NCBI GenBank assembly: GCA_028293775.1
Contig: JAQGOD010000011.1
Span: 1 to 8,476 of the forward strand
Source: Gammaproteobacteria bacterium
Lineage (GTDB): Bacteria; Pseudomonadota; Gammaproteobacteria; Steroidobacterales; Steroidobacteraceae
Direction of reading: 5' to 3'
DNA length: 8,476 nucleotides
The notes beneath the pieces were generated by a model, which saw only the letters and a list, made by a program, of their open reading frames with translations, was not told where the DNA came from and ran no database searches. Every line of letters starts with the position of its first letter. Position 1 is the first letter of the stretch. The position numbers and the translations under genes are program-made. Of the stretch, positions 1-6,950 are shown piece after piece.

Positions 1-1476
1 CGAGGGCTTATCCTGCGGCCGACCGATGCGTGCAAGCACGGTAACCACCCGCGCGGTGACATCGCTGGTGGGAGGATCCAGCAGCGCGCCATGATCGGCG
101 AAGGGAATCTTGTTCAAGTAGTAGCAGGTGTTATCGGCATCGAAGGCGGCAAAACCGCCATCGCGACTCTGCATACCCACCAGCCAATCGAGCGCGCGGC
201 GCACGCTCTCGGCGTAGCGATCCGAATCGCGTGATTGATGCATGGCCCAGGCGACCACAGCGGTGTCGTCGAGATCCGGGTAAAAATCATTCGCGAATTG
301 AAAAGCCCAACCGCCGCCGCGCAAGGTTGGCCGCCGCACGCGCCAATCGCCGGGCTCATCCATCAGTTGCTTGGTTTTCAACCAGTCGAGTGCGCGCACC
401 GACGCCCCGCGCGAAGTCTCATCGCTTGCTTCCTGCATCGCGAGACACGCCAGTGCAGTATCCCAAATCGGGGAAACACAAGGCTGGCAATAGGCGCTCG
501 TGGGGCCCACGACCAAAAGCTTTTGCAAGGCTCGCTTGGCGGTGACGCGCCGCGGGTCATCCGGGGGATAGCCTAAGATCACCATGGCTTCCAGGGCGTT
601 GACCATGGCGGGGAAAATGGCGCCGAGCCCATCCTCGCCATTGAGCCGTTCCAGCACCCACGTTTCTGCACGCCGCGTCGCACGCTCGCGCACTTGAGTG
701 GGGATCAACGGATCGATCAAACGTCCAATGTGGTCGAACAACAGAAACGCCTTGGCAAGCAGGCCGGCACGGCGGAAGTAGTGCCGTTCTTTTTCAGGCG
801 GCGTCGTGAACAGCTCGGGGATGCCGATGCCGCGCGGGTTCTTGGCCTTAGGGCGGCGCGTGCACAGGATGAACAGGGGCACCATCACGGTTCGCGACCA
901 GTAGGAAACCTTGTCGATGTGAAACGGAAACCACTTCGGCAGCAGCATGATTTCCACGGGGATGTAGGGTATGCCGCGCCAGGGCAGTTCGCCGAAGAGC
1001 GCCAAAGCGATCCTCGTAAACACATTCGCTCGGGCGGCGCCGCCGCGTTCCAAGATCGCTGTGCGCGCTTTCACCATGTGCGCGGCCTTGACATCATCGC
1101 CGGCGAGCTTCAGGGCGTAGTACGCCTTGATGGTGCAGCTCAAATCCAGTTCGCCGTTATGGTATAGCGGCCACCCGCCGTGCTCCGCCTGCCGCGCGCG
1201 CAGATGATTTGCAATCTTTGCCTCGAGCCCCGCGTCGATCTCATCCAAGAAGTGCATCATCATGATGTACTCCGCAGGAATGGTGCAGTCAGCCTCGAGT
1301 TCGTAGAGCCAGTAGCCTTGCTCGTTCTGCTGTGCAATGAGCGCGTCGCGCGCTTCGGCGATGGCACGGTCCAAGGGCGAGGAGTCGACCCGCTTGAGCG
1401 TGTGCGAGACGATATCGCTGCGCGCGTCGGGCAGCTCCGCAGGAAACGGAGTGGGTTTCGGCGCGGTTCGATTCAC
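1..1476 (-). CDS. shc: Squalene-hopene cyclase, N-terminal 492 residues (3' end outside window)
   Basis: Class II triterpene cyclase that folds squalene into hopene/hopanol, the committed step to hopanoids; family members are monotopic membrane proteins. Reading the minus strand from a GTG at 1476 gives an open frame to the window edge. The protonation motif DLDDTA is at residues 401-406 (bases 276-259), where the middle Asp of the DxDD core is the catalytic acid. QW-type repeats are visible at 50-56 (QNEQGYW), 96-102 (QAEHGGW) and 436-442 (QSRDGGF). Other family stretches include IPAEYI near 66-71, FPFHIDKVSYWSRT, YCQPCVSPIWDTA and GGGWAFQF just before the acid motif. Family members are usually about 630-680 residues, so the last 150-200 are missing here. 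The GTG start is supported by a GGGAG ribosome site (1490-1486, 9 nt spacing) and by a 4-bp GTGA overlap with the upstream squalene synthase, implying one operon and coupled translation. No frame damage is seen in the visible part. Confidence 0.95.
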   Translation of the reverse strand, partial: MNRTAPKPTPFPAELPDARSDIVSHTLKRVDSSPLDRAIAEARDALIAQQNEQGYWLYELEADCTIPAEYIMMMHFLDEIDAGLEAKIANHLRARQAEHGGWPLYHNGELDLSCTIKAYYALKLAGDDVKAAHMVKARTAILERGGAARANVFTRIALALFGELPWRGIPYIPVEIMLLPKWFPFHIDKVSYWSRTVMVPLFILCTRRPKAKNPRGIGIPELFTTPPEKERHYFRRAGLLAKAFLLFDHIGRLIDPLIPTQVRERATRRAETWVLERLNGEDGLGAIFPAMVNALEAMVILGYPPDDPRRVTAKRALQKLLVVGPTSAYCQPCVSPIWDTALACLAMQEASDETSRGASVRALDWLKTKQLMDEPGDWRVRRPTLRGGGWAFQFANDFYPDLDDTAVVAWAMHQSRDSDRYAESVRRALDWLVGMQSRDGGFAAFDADNTCYYLNKIPFADHGALLDPPTSDVTARVVTVLARIGRPQDKPS

Positions 1477-2591
1477 GATCCTGAGCTCCCGTAGCGGCGC
1501 AGCTCGTGCTCGGCCTCGCCTGCGCTGTCCGCAACGATCGCTGCCGGACGCGGACGCCGCACCTCCGGCAGTCTCGCCAGCGGCACGCCGCGTGCGGCAA
1601 TGCCGAACAAGCGCCGCAGCATCCAATCCTTGCCGATGAATGTGTTGGTCATGAGCATGGTCAAACTGACAGCGGTTCTGGATATCTTCACTTGCACGCC
1701 CGCGGTGAAAGCGGGGTTATGCGCAATTTTGCGCAACGTAAGGATAGCCATCCCGATTGCCCAGAGACAGAAGCGCCGAATGCCCTGCTCCTCTCTCGGG
1801 ATTAATAGTGTGTAATCCAAGGCATTTCGCAGATGCGCATGCGCAACACCGACCAGTTCCGTGATCCCGGCACTGAAGCCCACATCCTTCGATTCCTTAG
1901 AGAGTTGTTCCAGATCAACTCCGTGGCGGGCAAACACATCCTGAGGCAACCAACAGGCCCCACGGCTGCGATCCTCCCAGACATCCTTGAGGATATTGGT
2001 CATTTGCAGGCCTTGAGCGAACGATGCTGCGTAGGCGCTTAAGGGGGTGCGCCGGCGCGCAATATCCGCCGAATAGTCGCAGAACAGCTCGGTAAGCATC
2101 TCGCCCACCACCCCTGCCACGTAGTAGCAATAGTCGTCCAAATCGCTCGAGCGGGGCAGTCCCTTGACGCTGGCATTGAATTGGAAGCGCGGCATGCCAT
2201 AGCACATCAGCTCGACGCACCGCTGAATCGCGGCACGCTGGGCGGGGCCCAGTTTTGCGGTCACCCTCACGACGCGATCCATATTGCTGACCAGGTCGCG
2301 TTCGGTCGGCAGGGTTCTGTCCGACAGACGATGCTCCAGATCGCGCGCCAAGGAGGCGGGTTCGCCATTTCCGGCGACGACCGCACTGAATCGTTGCAGG
2401 AAATTCAAGGTTTCGGGGGGCGACAGGGCCGGTTCGTCCTCGATCGTGTCGGCAATTCTGCATAGCAGATACGCGCTGGTGACGGGTACGCTCAGCGCAG
2501 GCGGCAGTTGCGGTATGGTCAACGCAAACGTGCGCGAGACATGCGGCAGAATCTGATCCTGGTAAACCTCATCGGAACTGACGGAATCCAT
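1473..2591 (-). CDS. Squalene/phytoene synthase family enzyme, probably squalene synthase
   Basis: A 372-residue trans-isoprenyl diphosphate synthase, head-to-head type. It probably joins two farnesyl diphosphates to make squalene (via presqualene diphosphate, with NADPH). Seen in the sequence: an SRTFALTIPQLP N-terminal signature (19-30); the first Asp-rich Mg-diphosphate motif DTIED (48-52); YCYYVAGVVG (154-163); and the second Asp-rich motif DVWED (203-207) within QMTNILKDVWED. DTxED as first motif and the YVAGxVG block are typical of one-enzyme squalene synthases. HpnC/HpnD proteins of the three-enzyme route are about 270-300 residues and usually carry DDxxD-like motifs. The length is also closer to squalene synthase, but no clear C-terminal membrane anchor is visible. 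Its stop overlaps the shc start (GTGA, 1476-1473), so product and next enzyme are co-translated, which fits squalene supply for hopene. The ATG at 2591 has only a weak upstream GAG; no better in-frame start exists nearby. A phytoene or dehydrosqualene synthase activity cannot be excluded. Confidence 0.88.
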   Translation of the reverse strand: MDSVSSDEVYQDQILPHVSRTFALTIPQLPPALSVPVTSAYLLCRIADTIEDEPALSPPETLNFLQRFSAVVAGNGEPASLARDLEHRLSDRTLPTERDLVSNMDRVVRVTAKLGPAQRAAIQRCVELMCYGMPRFQFNASVKGLPRSSDLDDYCYYVAGVVGEMLTELFCDYSADIARRRTPLSAYAASFAQGLQMTNILKDVWEDRSRGACWLPQDVFARHGVDLEQLSKESKDVGFSAGITELVGVAHAHLRNALDYTLLIPREEQGIRRFCLWAIGMAILTLRKIAHNPAFTAGVQVKISRTAVSLTMLMTNTFIGKDWMLRRLFGIAARGVPLARLPEVRRPRPAAIVADSAGEAEHELRRYGSSGS

Positions 2592-2677
2592 GCTGGCAGT
2601 ATCTCGGAAACGCGGAAAAATAGCATCATGGCAGCCGCACCGCCATGCTGCAAATTCGCAACATCTGACCTAGCTCA

Positions 2678-2706
2678 TTGCCACTAGTAGGGTGGCGCAG
2701 TATAAA
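2678..2706 (+). promoter_or_regulatory. Candidate sigma70 promoter of dxs, very close to the start codon
   Basis: A -35 box TTGCCA (2678-2683, 5/6 to consensus) and a -10 box TATAAA (2701-2706, 5/6) are separated by exactly 17 bp. Transcription would be expected to start about 6-8 nt after the -10 box, at 2712-2714, leaving only 3-5 nt before the dxs ATG at 2717. This matches the lack of a usable ribosome binding site. The minus-strand reading of 2704-2699 is TATACT, so the same spot could serve weakly in both directions, but no matching minus-strand -35 was found. Confidence 0.55.
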
Positions 2707-2716
2707 CTGGTGCGAT

Positions 2717-4621
2717 ATGGACGTCCCCCCCACAGCCTATCCGCTGCTCGAAACCCTGGCATCGCCCGCCGACTTGCGCCGGCTGCCGGCTGCGAAATTG
2801 ACCGAAGTGGCCCATGAATTGCGGCAATTTCTTATTCAAAGCGTGGCAACCCGTGGGGGTCATTTTGCGGCAGGGTTGGGCACGGTCGAGCTGACGATTG
2901 CGCTGCATTACGTGTTCAACACGCCCGATGACCGGCTGGTTTGGGATGTTGGACACCAGGCTTATCCGCACAAAGTGCTGACGGGGCGGCGCGACAAATT
3001 GCATACCATCAAGCAGGACATGGGGCTCGCACCCTTTCCCACCCGCAGCGAGAGCGAGTACGACACTTTTGGCGTCGGGCACTCCAGCACCTCGATCAGT
3101 GCGGCGTTGGGAATGGCGGTAGCGGCCGCGCAACGGGGCGAGAATCGGCGCGTCGTAGCCATTATTGGCGACGGTGCGCTGACGGCGGGCATGGCCTTCG
3201 AAGCGTTGAATCACGCCGGCTCACTGCCTGCAGACTTATTGATCGTCCTGAACGACAACGATATGTCAATTTCGGAGAACGTCGGCGCGCTCTCCAATTA
3301 TTTGGCACGCGCGTTGTCGGGAAAGATGTATTCGCATCTGCGCGACACCGGCAAGAAGGTGTTGCGCCACATGCCGACAGTGTGGGAATTGGCGCGCCGC
3401 TCGGAAGAGCACTTTAAGGGCATGGTGCTGCCCGGGACATTGTTCGAAGAAATGGGGTTCAACTACATTGGGCCCATCGATGGCCACGATGTGAAAGCGC
3501 TGGTCGATACGTTGAGCAATTTGAAAAAGCTGCGCGGGCCGCAGTTCCTGCACGTTGTCACGCGTAAGGGCAAAGGGTATGCGCCGGCGGAGGCGGATCC
3601 GATCAAATGGCATGGACCGGGCCCGTTCGACCCGGCCAGCGGCCAGATTTTCAAGGAAGTGAGCAGCGGTCCTACCTATTCGCAGATCTTCGGCAAATGG
3701 CTGTGCGACATGGCGGACCGCGATCCGGCAATCGTCGGCATCACGCCGGCAATGCGCGAAGGATCGGGCTTGGTTGAGTTCTCGAAACGCTTTCCCGCGC
3801 GATACTTCGATGTGGCGATCGCCGAACAGCATGCAGTGACGCTGGCCGCCGGCATGGCGGTAGAAGGCTTGAAGCCAGTGGTTGCGATCTACTCGACATT
3901 TCTGCAGCGCGCTTACGATCAGTTGATCCATGATGTGGCCCTTCAGAATCTTCCGGTGGTCTTCGCCGTCGATCGTGCGGGCTTGGTGGGCAGCGACGGC
4001 GCCACGCACCAAGGCAGTTACGATCTGTCTTTCCTGCGATGCATACCCAACATGATCATCATGGCCCCGGCGGATGAGAATGAATGCCGGCAGATGTTGT
4101 ACACCGGCACGACCTTAACTTCGCCCTCTGTCATTCGCTATCCGCGCGGCACCGGACCCGGCGCTGCCATCGCTGCGGAGATGACCGCCCTTCCCGTCGG
4201 CGTTGCGCAGCTGCGCCGCGAGGGCCGCAGTGGACTCGCCATACTGGCCTTCGGCGCGCTGGTCGATTCGGCGCAGAAGATCGCGGAGCATTTGGATGCG
4301 ACCATCGTCAACATGCGGTTTGTCAAACCGCTCGATGAGAAAACTATCGTTGCGATTGCCACGCGTCACCGCGCCATCATCACCATCGAAGAGAACGCCG
4401 TCATGGGCGGCGCCGGTGCGGCGGTCGGAGAGTTACTTACGGCAACCGGCCTGCAATTGCCGATGTTGAATATCGGCATCCCCGACCGCTTCATTGAACA
4501 CGGCACACGTGAGACCTGCCTTGCACGGGCGGGACTTGATCTTGCGGGACTCACGGCCAGCGTCGAGCAGTGGTGGGCTCTGCAGAGCCAGGCTCGCAAG
4601 CGCTCAGTAAGCGGCGCGTAA
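2717..4621 (+). CDS. dxs: 1-deoxy-D-xylulose-5-phosphate synthase
   Basis: Thiamine-diphosphate enzyme of the cytoplasm that condenses pyruvate and glyceraldehyde 3-phosphate to 1-deoxy-D-xylulose 5-phosphate with loss of CO2; first and flux-controlling step of the MEP isoprenoid pathway, also feeding thiamine and pyridoxal synthesis. The 634-residue frame is similar to E. coli DXS (620) along its length. Visible: [10 protein letters not shown] with His49; [10 protein letters not shown] with His80; the thiamine-diphosphate/Mg motif GDGALTAG starting at 151 and ending with N179-D-N181; and the catalytic Glu370 in AIAEQHAV. These numbers coincide with the E. coli residues, supporting the ATG at 2717 rather than an in-frame TTG at 2678 that would add 13 unlike residues and is better explained as a -35 box. 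There is no clear ribosome site, only a promoter candidate directly upstream. The gene diverges from the squalene synthase/shc pair and is convergent with the ankyrin gene, with only 3 bp between the two stops. All catalytic residues looked for are present. Confidence 0.97.
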   Translation: MDVPPTAYPLLETLASPADLRRLPAAKLTEVAHELRQFLIQSVATRGGHFAAGLGTVELTIALHYVFNTPDDRLVWDVGHQAYPHKVLTGRRDKLHTIKQDMGLAPFPTRSESEYDTFGVGHSSTSISAALGMAVAAAQRGENRRVVAIIGDGALTAGMAFEALNHAGSLPADLLIVLNDNDMSISENVGALSNYLARALSGKMYSHLRDTGKKVLRHMPTVWELARRSEEHFKGMVLPGTLFEEMGFNYIGPIDGHDVKALVDTLSNLKKLRGPQFLHVVTRKGKGYAPAEADPIKWHGPGPFDPASGQIFKEVSSGPTYSQIFGKWLCDMADRDPAIVGITPAMREGSGLVEFSKRFPARYFDVAIAEQHAVTLAAGMAVEGLKPVVAIYSTFLQRAYDQLIHDVALQNLPVVFAVDRAGLVGSDGATHQGSYDLSFLRCIPNMIIMAPADENECRQMLYTGTTLTSPSVIRYPRGTGPGAAIAAEMTALPVGVAQLRREGRSGLAILAFGALVDSAQKIAEHLDATIVNMRFVKPLDEKTIVAIATRHRAIITIEENAVMGGAGAAVGELLTATGLQLPMLNIGIPDRFIEHGTRETCLARAGLDLAGLTASVEQWWALQSQARKRSVSGA

Positions 4622-4641
4622 CGCCTATTTGCCGGCGTTTT
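4620..4641 (+). terminator. Weak stem-loop at the end of dxs
   Basis: AACGCC (4620-4625) pairs perfectly with GGCGTT (4634-4639) across an 8-nt loop, and the right arm runs into a short T run (4638-4641). It starts on the dxs stop codon and lies inside the 3' end of the convergent ankyrin gene. The stem is short and the T tract has only four bases, so it is at best a modest intrinsic terminator for dxs. On the minus strand there is no T tract. Confidence 0.3.
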
Positions 4642-5464
4642 GGCGCGCCCCCGATTGCTCCAGCAACGTGGCGATCTGTCGCAAACCTGCTTGCCGGGCC
4701 ATCTGTAATGGCGTGCGGCCGGAGTTGTCGGCGGCGTTTGGGTCCGCACCTCGATCAAGAAGGAGACGCACCACCTCCGGCCGCCCGTCGATGACGGCCA
4801 GCATGAGGGGAGTGCGGCCCAGTTCATCGCGCTCGTTGAGCGCGGCCCCTTGGTCCATCAAGGTTTGGATTTTGGCCGTGTCACCCAAGGCCGCCGCGAC
4901 CAGCAATCCCGAGGGCTCCGCGGCCGCAGCGCTCGAAGCGGCGGAAGGGGCAGCGTCAGCCGCCGCGCGCGCGCGGCTTGGCGCATATTTTTTCTTCTCC
5001 GCAGGGGCCAACTCGGCCAGGGTCCCCTGGCGATCCTGCTGCAGGGGCTGAAGTGATTCTGCTTTTGGCGCGGCTTGCACCGAAGTTGCCGGTGAATTGA
5101 AGTTATCGGTCGATGGGACCGGCGAGGTTGGCCGCGGCGCGGCCTCGGGCGCGGCGGACGAGTTGCTCGCTTGAACGGGTACTTTGCCGTTTTCCCACAA
5201 GCGCGGGGCAAACAACAGCGCGGCCACGAGCGCGGCGCCCGCGGTTCCAAAAGCCGTGATCTTCCAGCGTGAGTCATTCGCGGCACGGCGAGAGACATCG
5301 AATGGCCGTTGAGAAGCCGAGTGAGCGCGCTGCTCCGCGACGCGGCGCCCTTCGGCGAGAATGGCCGCCCGTACCGCGTCGCTTGGGGTCGCGGGTTGGC
5401 TGTCGCTGGCGCGCCTGTAGCGTTCCAACAATTCTTTATCGTTTGCGCTGTCTTCCGGCGTCAT
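4625..5464 (-). CDS. Membrane protein with C-terminal ankyrin repeats, probable anti-sigma factor
   Basis: A 279-residue predicted single-pass inner-membrane protein. Residues 1-66 are charged and would be cytoplasmic (ELLERYRRAS near 11-20). A hydrophobic segment spans about 69-87. A low-complexity Ala/Pro/Ser linker covers about 95-184. Two full ankyrin repeats plus a degenerate third follow at about 186-275, with the typical GRTPLMLAV (216-224), LLLDRGADPN (234-243) and GRTPLQMA (249-256). With a positively charged N-terminal side, the repeats should lie in the periplasm. Start: the ATG at 5464 makes an ATGA overlap with the sigma factor stop and has a GGGAA site 5 nt upstream. An ATG four codons earlier (5476) has no such site. 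Position directly after an ECF sigma gene and the domain order suggest an anti-sigma factor. The protein has no cysteine, so it lacks the HxxxCxxC zinc motif of ZAS anti-sigma factors. Ankyrin repeats bind proteins in known cases; the partner here is unknown. Anti-sigma activity is inferred from position and topology only. Confidence 0.75.
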   Translation of the reverse strand: MTPEDSANDKELLERYRRASDSQPATPSDAVRAAILAEGRRVAEQRAHSASQRPFDVSRRAANDSRWKITAFGTAGAALVAALLFAPRLWENGKVPVQASNSSAAPEAAPRPTSPVPSTDNFNSPATSVQAAPKAESLQPLQQDRQGTLAELAPAEKKKYAPSRARAAADAAPSAASSAAAAEPSGLLVAAALGDTAKIQTLMDQGAALNERDELGRTPLMLAVIDGRPEVVRLLLDRGADPNAADNSGRTPLQMARQAGLRQIATLLEQSGARQNAGK

Positions 5465-6042
5465 GCGTATTCCCATAACAACTGACGGAGCTTCGCCCGC
5501 GCATAGCGCAATCGGCTTTTTACCGTCTCGAAGTTAGACTCGGTGATGGCGGCAATTTCCTCAACGCTGAGATCTCCTTCCGCTTGCAACAGAAACGCGG
5601 CGCGTTGCTCCGCCGGTAATTGCGCAACGGCACGCAGCAATGCCGCGGCCTCGTCTTGCGATTGGACTTCGGCCAATGGTTCGAGTTTCGCATCGGCGGC
5701 GAGCGTATCGAGCAGACTCACCCCGTCGGAGTCTGTCTTGTCGGCGGCTTCCAAGCCCTGAACTCGAGCACTCGCGCGAATCATGTCAACCATGCGGTTA
5801 TGAGCAATGGTAAAGAGCCATGTGCTGAATTTCGCGGTAGGTTGATAGCCTTGCGCGGTGCGTGCGACGGCAAACCACACTTCCTGCATCAGATCATTGG
5901 CACTCGCTTCGTTGCGCACGTTGCGGTGCAGGTAACGAAACACCCGTGACTCGTGCCGCCGATACAAGTATTCGAACGCGGCGGCCTCGCCGCGTCCGAA
6001 TCGCAACATCAAATCCTCGTCAGTCTCCTGCGACAGGCTCAT
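5461..6042 (-). CDS. ECF-type RNA polymerase sigma factor
   Basis: A 193-residue sigma70-family protein with only regions 2 and 4, the extracytoplasmic-function layout. It directs RNA polymerase to a small regulon when released from its anti-sigma factor. Region 2 spans about 23-89: FEYLYRRHESRVFRYL at its start, DLMQEVW (50-56) for core binding, and KFSTWLFTIAHNRMVDMIR (71-89) for -10 recognition. A linker of about 50 acidic/Ala-rich residues follows. Region 4 covers about 139-190, with LPAEQRAAFLL and the helix-turn-helix LSVEEIAAITESNFETVKSRLRYARAKLRQLL for -35 contact. The ATG at 6042 is preceded by GGGGTGA lying directly against it. It is the middle gene of a three-gene minus-strand operon: 11 bp after the exported protein gene, and overlapping the ankyrin membrane protein gene by 4 bp (ATGA). 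Tight coupling to the next gene is the usual arrangement for sigma/anti-sigma pairs. The ECF subgroup and target promoters cannot be told from sequence reading alone. Confidence 0.93.
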   Translation of the reverse strand: MSLSQETDEDLMLRFGRGEAAAFEYLYRRHESRVFRYLHRNVRNEASANDLMQEVWFAVARTAQGYQPTAKFSTWLFTIAHNRMVDMIRASARVQGLEAADKTDSDGVSLLDTLAADAKLEPLAEVQSQDEAAALLRAVAQLPAEQRAAFLLQAEGDLSVEEIAAITESNFETVKSRLRYARAKLRQLLWEYA

Positions 6043-6053
6043 TCACCCCATTA

Positions 6054-6863
6054 TCAGCCTGCGGGTGGGTCCGGTACATACCTTGGCGGTGTCGAATCGG
6101 GAAACGGGTTTGGGGCGGGATGCCATGCCGGGCGAGACGGCACCACTCCCATCGCTACCAAGTTCTCCCAGCTGTCGTATCGAATCTTGATTACTTCATT
6201 CGGCGTGCTGGATAACCGGTCAAAGGTTGTGTTCTGTACGTACGATGCCTCGCGTGCCCCGTGCCCGGTACCGAGCTTTTCCGCTGGCGCCATGTTGGCC
6301 ATGTTAGATGGGCTCTGGGATGAGGGTGCTGGACTTGGCGCAGCCGCCCGCGCCGCGCCGCTCTGGTCCCGTGAGGCTGAGGACTCCGATCGAGGATCGT
6401 AGCTTTCATACACGGGCGGCCGAGCGGGCCGCTCCAGGAACAACGCAACCCCGATGACGCCGATGTTTGCGGGGCGGCCCGTTCGTTCGGCATACGATCG
6501 TCCGGCCGAGGTAAAATTGAAGGCCGCGATCTCCGCATCGCTCTTGCGCCATCCGGCGATTTCGTAACTCTCGCCGGCGCCGAGCACATAGCCGCTCTGG
6601 CCCCACGCGCCTGTCTCGCCGCTCACCACGTTGACGCCATCAACGGCCGTTACCGCCAGCAGGCGCTGGCCGCGATGGCTCTGAATCATGATGGAATAGC
6701 GGGCACCGGGTCTGCCCGCGACCCAATATTCGCCCCGGCTCCGGTAGGTCGGCAGCACGCTGCCGGTATCACGATCGATGATTTGAACATCGGCGAGACT
6801 GCCGGTAGCCTGGGCATCGATGGCGATGCCCATAAGTAAAATCCCTAACCATGCGCGTTTCAT
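6054..6863 (-). CDS. Exported protein of unknown function, first gene of the sigma operon
   Basis: A 269-residue protein with a Sec-type signal peptide: MKRA, a hydrophobic stretch at about 5-15, and a likely cut after AQA at 19. No lipobox cysteine is present; the mature part is predicted to be periplasmic or secreted. The first mature domain (about 22-155) looks folded, with alternating hydrophobic residues suggesting beta strands (VQIIDRDTG, ARYSIMIQS, YVLGAGESYEIAGW) and ending in RTGRPANIGVIGVALFLE. A Pro/Ser/Ala-rich linker follows at about 155-200, then a second conserved-looking block starting at GTGHGAREASY and running through IRYDSWENLVAMGVV, then a Pro-rich tail. I do not recognise a named enzyme or binding family, and see no catalytic motif. 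The ATG at 6863 has a good GGGAG site with 6 nt spacing. It lies 11 bp before the ECF sigma gene on the same strand, so it is probably co-regulated with it, as a target gene or as a partner of the sensing protein. Confidence 0.8.
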   Translation of the reverse strand: MKRAWLGILLMGIAIDAQATGSLADVQIIDRDTGSVLPTYRSRGEYWVAGRPGARYSIMIQSHRGQRLLAVTAVDGVNVVSGETGAWGQSGYVLGAGESYEIAGWRKSDAEIAAFNFTSAGRSYAERTGRPANIGVIGVALFLERPARPPVYESYDPRSESSASRDQSGAARAAAPSPAPSSQSPSNMANMAPAEKLGTGHGAREASYVQNTTFDRLSSTPNEVIKIRYDSWENLVAMGVVPSRPAWHPAPNPFPDSTPPRYVPDPPAG

Positions 6864-6950
6864 GTCGAACTCCCGTGTTACCTGTCCTACCTGAATCGAT
6901 TACCGCCGCAAAAAGGGGTTAAGATTCGCGCCGATACACGCGGAGCTGGA
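6864..6950. promoter_or_regulatory. Divergent control region between the sigma operon and the methyltransferase gene
   Basis: These 87 bp must hold promoters for both directions. Ribosome sites are clear on each side: minus-strand GGGAG 6 nt before the ATG at 6863, and plus-strand GGAG (6942-6945) 5 nt before the ATG at 6951. In the middle is CGCAAAAAGGGGTTAAGATTCG. TAAGAT (4/6 to a -10 box) could serve the plus strand, but no good -35 lies at the right distance. A sigma70 promoter for the minus-strand operon is also not evident, which leaves room for an ECF-type promoter under self-control; I could not fix its boxes. Confidence 0.4.

Noticed and set aside
694..1167. Plus-strand open frame of 157 codons opposite shc
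   Set aside because: It lies opposite the squalene-hopene cyclase, whose motifs are unmistakable; long antisense frames are common in GC-rich genes, and this one shows no recognisable domain.
1915..2463. Second minus-strand frame of 182 codons within the squalene synthase gene
   Set aside because: It is a frame-shifted shadow of the real gene on the same strand, with Arg/Gly-rich low-quality composition and no motifs.
2625..2653. Minus-strand promoter for the squalene synthase (TTGCAG, 17 bp, CATGAT)
   Set aside because: The spacing is right, but the boxes match consensus only 3/6 and 4/6, which is expected by chance in a region this size.
2678..2716. Upstream TTG start extending dxs by 13 residues
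   Set aside because: There is no ribosome site before it, the added residues do not resemble DXS, and the ATG at 2717 gives E. coli-identical active-site numbering. The TTG fits better as part of a -35 box.
3266..4012. Minus-strand open frame of 248 codons opposite dxs
   Set aside because: It is fully inside dxs, is rich in Arg and His as expected from an antisense frame, and shows no family motif.
4967..4977. Run of alternating CG dinucleotides within the ankyrin gene
   Set aside because: It is short, in frame, and explained by Ala/Arg codons of the low-complexity linker in a GC-rich genome.
6864..6950. ECF-type autoregulatory promoter upstream of the sigma operon (minus-strand AATCTTAACC region)
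   Set aside because: An AACC-like -35 can be seen, but no convincing -10 lies at 16-17 nt, so the boxes cannot be assigned.
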